This document shows, piece after piece, positions 56,858-64,000 of a DNA stretch of 64,000 bases. A model generated the notes under the pieces. It worked only from the letters and a program-made list of their open reading frames with translations, ran no database searches and was not told where the DNA came from. Source of the stretch: Stemphylium vesicarium (taxonomy: Eukaryota; Ascomycota; Dothideomycetes; Pleosporales; Pleosporaceae); assembly GCA_004380135.1 (NCBI GenBank), contig QXCR01000041.1, forward strand, positions 1 through 64,000. Direction: 5' to 3'. Each line of letters starts with the position of its first letter. Position 1 is the first letter of the stretch. The position numbers were made by a program, and so were the translations under genes.

Positions 56858-58990
56858 CTATTGCTGGGGATAGTAGCCTGCTGGTTGCATTTGCTGTTGC
56901 GGGTAGTAGTAGGCCCCATCTGGGCCCGGCGTCATCATGCCTCCCATACCCGGTACAGCGTAGTTAGGCTGAGCGTAATTCTCCGTCGGTGGAGCCGGGT
57001 AGAGTTGGGCTGAGTCCACGTAGTATGTCATACCATTGGACTCGTAGGCCACCATGTTGGGTGGACCGGCAGGGGCTGGAGGAGCAGCGACCGGGGGAGC
57101 AGATACTGGCATAACATAGCCTGGTTGCTGTGCGCCAGGGACGAACATAGGGACCATACCGGCAGGAGCCATGTATTGTGGCTGAGCACCGTTTTGAGGG
57201 TAATAGTAGCCTTGTGGGACAAAGGCTTGCGGTTGAAAGCCAGGCTGCGCATAAGGTTGGAAAGCTGGCGCATGAATAGCCCTTTCTGGAATGTTGTTAA
57301 GGGGGGTACCGGTAGATACTTGGCTTGGGTACGACGGGTGGCGCCCGTGTTGATAAAAGGGCTGGTCGGGACCAGGGGCGGCCCCGTTGATGTGGGCGGG
57401 TACCTGTTGATGGAAGGGCTGCTGTTCTTGTTGCTGAGGAGGGTTGAAGCTCATAGAGGCGGGCGACTCGATACCAGCAACGGAGACCGTCTTCTGTGGA
57501 CGAGGCTGATGCATGGGGAGCTGGCCTTGCCAATTTTCCCGGAAGGTCGGCTTCTGTGGGAGTGGGTAAGGCGGCTGCACAGCGCCATTGGTAGGTGATA
57601 TCATGGACGGCCCGTTTGGCATCCTAGGGCCACCAGGTGGAAGACGTACCACAGGACGACTGGGGTCTACAAAACCACCATTGCGTGACATGATGGAGCC
57701 AGCTGGAGAGACCAGGTTGTCACGGCCCATCTCGCGCGCAATCGACGACCGCCGACTCATTGCTACGCTTGGTGAATATACGCTTCCCCCATAGGCGCTT
57801 GTCCGCCTGCTCGAGAAACCGCCGCCAAAGGATCCGAATCGGCCGCGTCCTCGACCGAAGCCTTGCTGGTTGGGTCGAAGTGCGCGCGGAATGAAAATGA
57901 AGGAACGCTCCACAGTGGGGAAGATGTAGCGTGGTGGAGCAGGGGGGAGCGATATGCGGACTGGCTTGTCGCGGCGGAGCGGCGGTCGGTGGTTTGGAAG
58001 ACGAGTGTGTTGTTTGATAGGGACGTTCTGAAATTGTATAGGACCTTTCATGTTTGGTAAGAAGACGCGGACCATGGCATTATGCGTGTGCACTGTCGTG
58101 GAGAAATTGCGAGCCTGCGCAGGTTTTTGGTCGGCACCCGGAGGTACCCGCGAGGCAAATATAGGAGCATTGGGTGGATGCTGGTGACCAGCGGCTGGAG
58201 GCGGGCCATGCTGGCCTTGAGAGCCCGGGGCGTTGACCGTCTCGTGAAGATCGTGTTGCCAGGGCGAGTCGGTAGCCTCCGGAGGCTGCGGTCTCATGCT
58301 ATGAGGCATGTCAGTATCATTTCCAAGTCGCGCTCTCTGTGCCTGCACGTACTTTGCTGGTGAGAAGGGCCCTCCGATGGGTGCACCCCGCCCTCTTCCG
58401 CGGCCAGCAGGTCTGAAGCCATTCTGGCCGGGTGCATGTCGCTGGTCGTGCATGAAAAAGGCTCCACGGTTGGGGATGAAGGCCGGATCCGAGTCGCGCT
58501 TCTTCTTATATTCCTCGTGTTCCCGCCGCCGGCGCTCTGCCAGCGTCTCTGTCCGCGAAGGAGGCGCACCAACGGCCGGAGCTGTCTCGACGGCTGCGGC
58601 ACCCGTCTCAAAGTCAACCACCTCGGGCTCCTTGCCGTCTTCGCCAATCTTGAGCCCGTTCATCATGATTTCCGTCTCTTTTACGGCGGAGAAGGCGACA
58701 TCGGAACGGGCAATGGGAGGGGAGGGCTGCCGATTGCTGGCAGTCTGCCGGGGCTTCGCATCGCGGGCGCCATTCGCCTTCCGCTTCGGCTTTCCCTGCG
58801 TGAGAGAGGGGGCGCTGTCGACCTCACTCAGGTCGCTGTTGTCGGCATCGGCGTCCTCATCCACGTCGCTCAGCAGCGAGGCGTCGCTCTGGGAGTCGTC
58901 GGCCAGGGTTGCCACGGATTGGCTCTCGTCCTCATCGTCGGTTCGCCTGCGACGCGCAATGTTGGTGGTCCTCTTGCGTGCGGGAGCCAT
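56858..58990 (-). CDS. CASC3/Barentsz (Btz)-domain protein
   Basis: An intronless frame of 710 residues. An acidic, Arg-rich N-terminus (MAPARKRTTNIARRRRTDDED) leads to a helix TETLAERRRREHEEYKKKR. The Btz core follows (about 165-260) with DSDPAFIPNRGAFFMHDQR, an RGRGRG stretch and SPWQHDLHET. These are the two short motifs by which Barentsz/CASC3 binds eIF4AIII in the exon junction complex. The rest is disordered: RG repeats (GFGRGRGRFGSFGGG), then Pro/Gln/Tyr-rich sequence. Human CASC3 is also called MLN51. An EJC or mRNP role in nucleus and cytoplasm is expected; function in filamentous fungi is little studied. The composition suggests phase separation or stress-granule association. Confidence 0.88.
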   Translation of the reverse strand: MAPARKRTTNIARRRRTDDEDESQSVATLADDSQSDASLLSDVDEDADADNSDLSEVDSAPSLTQGKPKRKANGARDAKPRQTASNRQPSPPIARSDVAFSAVKETEIMMNGLKIGEDGKEPEVVDFETGAAAVETAPAVGAPPSRTETLAERRRREHEEYKKKRDSDPAFIPNRGAFFMHDQRHAPGQNGFRPAGRGRGRGAPIGGPFSPAKYVQAQRARLGNDTDMPHSMRPQPPEATDSPWQHDLHETVNAPGSQGQHGPPPAAGHQHPPNAPIFASRVPPGADQKPAQARNFSTTVHTHNAMVRVFLPNMKGPIQFQNVPIKQHTRLPNHRPPLRRDKPVRISLPPAPPRYIFPTVERSFIFIPRALRPNQQGFGRGRGRFGSFGGGFSSRRTSAYGGSVYSPSVAMSRRSSIAREMGRDNLVSPAGSIMSRNGGFVDPSRPVVRLPPGGPRMPNGPSMISPTNGAVQPPYPLPQKPTFRENWQGQLPMHQPRPQKTVSVAGIESPASMSFNPPQQQEQQPFHQQVPAHINGAAPGPDQPFYQHGRHPSYPSQVSTGTPLNNIPERAIHAPAFQPYAQPGFQPQAFVPQGYYYPQNGAQPQYMAPAGMVPMFVPGAQQPGYVMPVSAPPVAAPPAPAGPPNMVAYESNGMTYYVDSAQLYPAPPTENYAQPNYAVPGMGGMMTPGPDGAYYYPQQQMQPAGYYPQQ

Positions 58991-60008
58991 GATTGCGGGG
59001 TCTGGGTAGTGGCCGAGGGCGAGGGCGCGATAGAGTCGGCGTGGGGTGGTCCTGGATCGGCTCGTGAACGGCGAGGCGAAGCGATGACTCGGCTGCGGAA
59101 GACGTCCGGGGAGAAGAGACCGTCAGCGAAGGAAGCGCCAAGAATGCGGATCCGGAAGGTGCAGCGATTTGCCGTCGTGATGAAGCGGGATTAAGAGTCT
59201 GGCCGGAGGGCTGCGTTGCTTCGGTGAGTGATGTTCTGATGCCTGAGAAAATACCTATGACGGAGCTTGCCGTGCGGGAAAGCCTGGTCGCGGAACCGGT
59301 TGATGCGCGCTACTCCACAGCAACAACACCACAGTTGAGACAAGGGTGCTCATCAACACGACCAGTAGTATATGCTAGCGAATTGTGTCTACCAAGCGTG
59401 CAAAGGAATTAGGAAGATTGCCACACCATTGCTTTTATTCTAGCATGCCTTTTGTTTGGCCAAGCCTCGTCCGTGGCTGCATGTTCTAGGCTGCGAACGC
59501 CTCCATGCCTGCCTTGACTGTGGATTAGTAACAAACAGAGCTTTGCTGCCTGTCTGCCATGTGTCATAAATTCAATCATACAATCACGACTATATGTTGC
59601 AGGAGACGTTGGAACTTGTGAACATGATAATTTGTACAATGCTATCTGCTTGTTCAGATGCCGCCTTGGTCCCGTCCATGTCTCTTCGTCGAGACACGCT
59701 ACCTCGCATATCCATAAAGGATCCGGTCCTGCGCCTCGAAATGCTATCCTACTAAATGCTGTGACAAACGCCTGTAAATGCCTCGAGACCTGTAGAGATG
59801 GGCAGGTCAATCGCCCGGGGTATGCATGCAAATACTCGGATTATAACTAGGAAAACATGAGTATGAAAAAAAAAGGAATCGCTCTTATTATACAAGCCCA
59901 CTATATCTCTGAAAGAACAGGATAGCCTCCTAGAGATCGCAACTTTCAACAACTGACGCTGAAGTTGCGGCGGGTGGTACCTGGAAAAGAATTCGAAAGA
60001 AAAGAGTA
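58991..60008. other. Intergenic region
   Basis: Promoter of the Btz gene and 3' flank of the PNUTS-like gene. Frames at 59224-59850 look like chance. Confidence 0.5.
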
Positions 60009-63000
60009 TCATTGGTTGAGGTCGTGAATGTACGTGCAGTTGTCGCCTTTGTTGCATTGACCCTTTTGGTAGAACTTGCACGCGAGAACTTTATGAGGTT
60101 TATGATCCCCCCGGTTCTTGGGTCGCTTTCCCTGGTTGCGATCGTTGCTACTATTGCTATCGTCGCGCTGGCGCTTGGTGCCGCCGTTGGGCTGCTGATT
60201 GTACTGTGGCTGCATTTGGGGTTGATACGTTGCAGCATCTGCCATCTGCTGAGACCACGCAGCAGCGTCAGGCTGTGTAGGTTGAGGTGGAAACGCGAAC
60301 GGGAATGGAGGGAACCCTGTCGGTAACGGAGGGGGAGGCGGCAGTGCACCTCCAGTTGCTGCCTGCATGTTGGCGATGAGTGTAGCGATGTCAAAGGGCA
60401 CAGTTGTTTGCTCAGATGGGTTCTGCGGTGGGAATGACACGGGTGGGGGAGGCTGAGGTGGAGGTTGGCCATTGCTGATGGAGTTGAGGAGATTTTGAAG
60501 ACCAGTGCTATCCAGGGGAGGGGCCGCCGAGGGAGGAGGTGGAGTGTACGTGTTCTCGATGGGAGCCATTGGAGTGGGCGTGGTAACAGGCGGCTGATTG
60601 GTCGCGGAAAGTTGCTTGATAATGTTCTCCAGTTGACTGAAGTCTGGCACGGTCGCGGGCATCGGTGGTTGCGGGCACTTCCTCAGCACTTTGTCGGGCG
60701 GAGCTCCAAAGTTGACAGCCGCCCCAGTAGATGCATCACCTTGCGCCTGTTCCACCGGCTCTGTGGGAGACGGGGGAATGTCGTCGCTGCTAGAGTAGTA
60801 GACCATCAATGTAGCGTTCTCGCGCTGCACGTTGACCTCTTTCTCAGGACATGACGGCTCCTGCAGACCTCCTCCATACGGCATGTAATTTCGCTGCCGT
60901 TCGTCATGGGGTACAACGCTGAAGTCAACTTCGGACGGTTGCGACCAAGATCGCTGCTCGCTATCCAGCTCCTCGTCGTCATCATCGAGATCAAGCTCCT
61001 TGTGTTGCTTGAACATGTGTCCTTCTCCACCAAGGTCACCAGCATCCCGTACAAGGTGATCTTCCTTGTGGTCCATCTCTTCGTCATCAGCCTCGTGGTC
61101 GAAATACTTGATCTCTACCAACGAGACGTCGGGCCGCCAGGCTACCCGTAGATGCCTGCGAGACTCCTTTCTCAGTCGTCTGGCCTTTTCTTCCTCGGTC
61201 TCTGCCGGTACGGGTTTCTCGGATTTGACAGGCGCTGCCTCTTGCTGGGTTGGTTTTTGCAGCGAAGCCATTGTCTGAGCAAAAGAAAATGCAGGCTTTG
61301 GCGCTGCTGCTGCAGTTTTCTTGTCCTTCGCCACGGGAGCAGCGACTTTGGATGCAGCACCTTTTGCGCTCGCTGCAGTAGCTGCCGCTGGTGCAGTCTT
61401 TTTACTCGCTGCGTTGAGAGAGGCGAAGATTCCTGATGGCTTGTTGGTGACTTGGCTGACACGTGTCTTGACGGGCGCCGGTGCTTGCGCTGTCTTCTCG
61501 CTAGGTCGCTTTTGTATGGTTGCATTGGAGGAAACGGCCATCGTCTTTGGGCCAGGTCCCGCTGAAGAGGAGTTCTTCTGGGTGGAGGCGGCGTCTGGTG
61601 CTTTTGCCTTCTTCAACAAGGGTGTCTCATTCGTCGAACGGCTTGCGGGTTCCGTCGCTGGTCGTTTGGCACCCTTGCCTTCCGCAAGTTCGGCCTGTGG
61701 CGGCGGGCTTGCTTTAGCTTTTTTGGAGTTGGCAGCGGCGCTATCCATCACTTGCTGAATGAAAGCCCTATGCTTATCGTTTGCGTGCTTCTTCATGGAG
61801 GCAAGAGCTTTGATAAGCTTAGTCTCTTCGAGGAGCTCGGAAGTCAGTGTACCACATCGCGAGAGTACCTCGTAGATGACTGCGGACAGCGGGCCGTCAT
61901 AGTCTTTACTATGGAATCGGTTCGCCAAGAACTGGTAGCACAAGTACAGGAAAGGCTTAATTTTCCCCATCTGGTAGAGCACATCAGGATGCGCTGACTG
62001 GAGCGCGGCTTCGAGAGCAGACTTGAGTAGGTCACGCTGACTCGACACCCGGCTCTTGAGTACCGGCAGCTCACCCGTCTTCTTTTGTTCTTCTGCTTCC
62101 GACACAGCTTTGCTATCGGTTCGCCACCGTTTTTGTATGGTGTTGAGCACCTCCCAAACTTCACGCATGCTGACCTTGATCTTTTCGGAACTTGGTGTTG
62201 ATGTAGAAGGATGCCATGTAGCCTTGACAACGTCGTAGCGAACAGCTGCGTCTGGGTCCTCTGGCCGTGACGCAGGCAAGGGCATCTCCTCCTCTTCTTC
62301 GTCAGAGGAATCGGTGTCGTAGTCCGATGAGTCAGAAGAACTTGCACTGTCACTGACTTCCCTCTTCAGATCCGTCGGTCTCTTGGTGGATTTGAAAGCT
62401 CTCGATTGTGATTTGGAAGCCAACTGCTTGGCACGTAGCTTTTTGCTGTCTGCTCCGGCCTTTTTCAGGTCCTTGAGGGAGTGACGAGCAACATAAACGG
62501 GTAGCGCTGCTATATACATGTTAGGGGATACTGATTTGGACATTATTTTCAAGCGTTGAGGCTTACTTCTATTTGTTGCCAAGTGAAATGGCTCAGAGCC
62601 TAATGTCACAAATTTATTCAACGGAGTGGAATTAGTGGCTTTCGCCAAAGCAGCCTGATCGACAACATAGAGACCACCCGACTTCCTGCCCTTCGGAATC
62701 TCGTACTCGGGAACAGGTACTGGCTTCACAAACGATGTAGGTGCGGCGCGCTGTTGAGTAAACACCTCCGTCGTACTCTTGGGTAACTGGGTTTCGTTAA
62801 TTCCTATCGTAAACTTGGTATGGCAGAGGAGGCTTACTTGGTAGGGAGATGCTGTTGGTCGGGCATGTTGAAGCGAAGCGACATTATGTTGCAAGACTTG
62901 CGGGGTCACAGTACTAGCATGTTGCTGAGTGAGATTACGCATGGGCATCTGGTAGGGAGAGTGTTGTTGCTGCCGAATAGCGTTGGGGTCCATTCCAAGC

Positions 63001-63332
63001 GATGGATCGACATTGGAGGGCTGACCATAGTTGGCCAACGGCGTTTGCTGACCAAATTGTCCATACTGGTAGGGTGATGCTGTGCGGAGACCGTGGGTCT
63101 GGCCGCCGTACGACTGGCTGATGGCGTTGTAGGGTTGCTGTGCGAAGGAACCGGGGTGCCAGTTCTGGCCGGATGCGGTGGGCGGCAGGGCGGAATGTTG
63201 ATGGAGCTGGGATTCCCATGACGGAGTACCGTAGCGATCGACTGAAGAGAAGAGGTGCTGATAGGATGGGTCGGTGTAGACATTCTGGCCTTGGATAGGC
63301 ACCTGGTCACTCGGCACGTGATTTGACGCCAT
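60009..63332 (-). CDS. PNUTS/Ppn1-like PP1 targeting subunit (TFIIS-N-like domain, RVxF-type motif, CCCH finger)
   Basis: The frame is open through the whole span, but two strong introns are present (62787-62837, 51 nt; 62510-62566, 57 nt), both multiples of three. Exons 63332-62838, 62786-62567 and 62509-60009 give 1071 residues. The N-terminus is Gln/Tyr/Pro-rich. The middle has a helical block like the TFIIS N-terminal (LW) domain (SAVIYEVLSRCGTLTSELLEETKLIKALASMKK), then an Ala/Lys/Pro-rich linker. A PP1-docking motif RVAW follows in RRHLRVAWRPDVSLVEIKYFD. The end is a CCCH finger (Cys1049, Cys1057, Cys1063, His1067). This order is that of PNUTS (PPP1R10) and S. pombe Ppn1, which target PP1 to transcription and cleavage-polyadenylation complexes. 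A nuclear role in termination is inferred from the family. Confidence 0.87.
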   Translation of the reverse strand: MASNHVPSDQVPIQGQNVYTDPSYQHLFSSVDRYGTPSWESQLHQHSALPPTASGQNWHPGSFAQQPYNAISQSYGGQTHGLRTASPYQYGQFGQQTPLANYGQPSNVDPSLGMDPNAIRQQQHSPYQMPMRNLTQQHASTVTPQVLQHNVASLQHARPTASPYQVSLLCHTKFTIGINETQLPKSTTEVFTQQRAAPTSFVKPVPVPEYEIPKGRKSGGLYVVDQAALAKATNSTPLNKFVTLGSEPFHLATNRSKPQRLKIMSKSVSPNMYIAALPVYVARHSLKDLKKAGADSKKLRAKQLASKSQSRAFKSTKRPTDLKREVSDSASSSDSSDYDTDSSDEEEEEMPLPASRPEDPDAAVRYDVVKATWHPSTSTPSSEKIKVSMREVWEVLNTIQKRWRTDSKAVSEAEEQKKTGELPVLKSRVSSQRDLLKSALEAALQSAHPDVLYQMGKIKPFLYLCYQFLANRFHSKDYDGPLSAVIYEVLSRCGTLTSELLEETKLIKALASMKKHANDKHRAFIQQVMDSAAANSKKAKASPPPQAELAEGKGAKRPATEPASRSTNETPLLKKAKAPDAASTQKNSSSAGPGPKTMAVSSNATIQKRPSEKTAQAPAPVKTRVSQVTNKPSGIFASLNAASKKTAPAAATAASAKGAASKVAAPVAKDKKTAAAAPKPAFSFAQTMASLQKPTQQEAAPVKSEKPVPAETEEEKARRLRKESRRHLRVAWRPDVSLVEIKYFDHEADDEEMDHKEDHLVRDAGDLGGEGHMFKQHKELDLDDDDEELDSEQRSWSQPSEVDFSVVPHDERQRNYMPYGGGLQEPSCPEKEVNVQRENATLMVYYSSSDDIPPSPTEPVEQAQGDASTGAAVNFGAPPDKVLRKCPQPPMPATVPDFSQLENIIKQLSATNQPPVTTPTPMAPIENTYTPPPPSAAPPLDSTGLQNLLNSISNGQPPPQPPPPVSFPPQNPSEQTTVPFDIATLIANMQAATGGALPPPPPLPTGFPPFPFAFPPQPTQPDAAAWSQQMADAATYQPQMQPQYNQQPNGGTKRQRDDSNSSNDRNQGKRPKNRGDHKPHKVLACKFYQKGQCNKGDNCTYIHDLNQ

Positions 63333-64000
63333 GGTGTGGCTTGTGGGAGGAGGGAAGGGATGTCTTGGCTAACGGATGTGTCAGCTGTCAAATGCAGTGC
63401 AGGGTTGTGATTGGCTGATGACGCACAAGTTCTGGGGCGGGCCAGACAGGATTGATTTAGGCGACAATGCAGAAGCACTAGGCGCTAACAAGACTGGCGC
63501 AGAGTCACGAGCGTGAAAGGTTGCCGATTCGGGGAAACGTGAAGCGGGAAAAAGGTCGATGAAGCACCGGTTTAGGTGGTAGCGTAGTGGGTGCTGTGTC
63601 CGTCGGCCTGCAGCTCTTCCGGGTCGCTGTCCCTTGGAGTTTGACGGGCAGATGCGACAGAAGTGCAGAAGTGCAGCTGGCTCTCACAAGGCAGCGCTCG
63701 TGTGCCGACTGACGCCCGCGATGCCGTGTTCCCCCAGTCCACGATGCGTAGATTTGGCTTTTATGGAGTTGACACTTTGCCTCGCGTATTATGCGATGAG
63801 GAGCACACTGCTGAGGCGTCACTTGACGTTTTGCGCGCGCGCGCACCCAGGGCACAAGACACGCGGCAGAAAGGCCTTTTCTTGACGGCCGCCTCGCGCA
63901 ATCGCTCGGCCAGATTCTCTCTGTGACGCGAAGCCCGTGAAGTCGAGAGACGGAGCTAGATTAGTAGCAGAAGCTGAAGATGATGGTCACTCTGCCCTCC
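63333..64000. other. Intergenic region at the right edge
   Basis: Promoter of the PNUTS-like gene. The short frames here are on both strands and have no family features. Confidence 0.5.

Noticed and set aside
1..64000. CRISPR arrays, prophage or bacterial operons
   Set aside because: No regularly spaced short repeats and no such genes; the window is fungal throughout.

Overview
This 64 kb window is nuclear DNA from a filamentous ascomycete, most likely Dothideomycetes/Pleosporales. The evidence is short GT-AG introns (about 45-85 nt, often with a CTAAC-type branch site), single dispersed 5S rRNA copies instead of a tandem array, a PDR-type ABC transporter, a DUF7730/2EXR-like protein and fungal-type secreted and GPI-anchored proteins. 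No operons, CRISPR arrays, phages or intact transposons were seen. Exon boundaries were placed by hand from splice signals and reading-frame continuity; coordinates of spliced genes are spans, with exons listed in the evidence.

Layout. 1-67: near-perfect hairpin at the window edge. 0.5-9 kb: secreted aldose 1-epimerase (-), nuclear zinc-finger-like protein (-), amidohydrolase (-), SWI/SNF-RSC subunit of the SMARCD/Rsc6 family (+). 9-11 kb: decayed membrane-protein and C2H2 fragments. 11-23 kb: TAPT1/Emp65 membrane protein (-), DUF7730-like protein (+), STK32/YANK kinase (+), acyl-CoA thioesterase (-), with a long gene-free stretch at 15.6-18.9 kb. 23-33 kb: a second long gene-free stretch, a full-size PDR ABC exporter (+) and a MOT1-type molybdate transporter (-). 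33.2-36.7 kb: repeat-rich island with degenerate tandem repeats, a diverged direct duplication and a decayed tandem Zn2Cys6 regulator. 36.8-45.4 kb: short-chain dehydrogenase (+), GPI-anchored protein (-), a cysteine-rich secreted protein with two Kex2-like sites (+) and a large disordered nuclear protein (-). 45.8-49 kb: a broken ankyrin gene bracketed by a 5S rRNA fragment and a full-length 5S rRNA gene. 49-64 kb: conserved genes, all on the minus strand: class I/II aminotransferase, V-ATPase subunit a (VPH1), a CASC3/Barentsz-type protein and a PNUTS/Ppn1-like PP1 targeting subunit.

The window alternates conserved housekeeping blocks (chromatin remodelling, vacuolar acidification, RNA 3'-end and EJC functions, transport) with small accessory islands that show nonsense mutations, repeats and 5S fragments. 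I do not see a complete new multi-gene system. The best leads are the two-domain Kex2-processed secreted protein, the two Zn2Cys6 clusters in the decayed island, the 5S-flanked ankyrin relic, the amidohydrolase with changed catalytic residues, and two stop-free introns of length 3n in the PNUTS-like gene.
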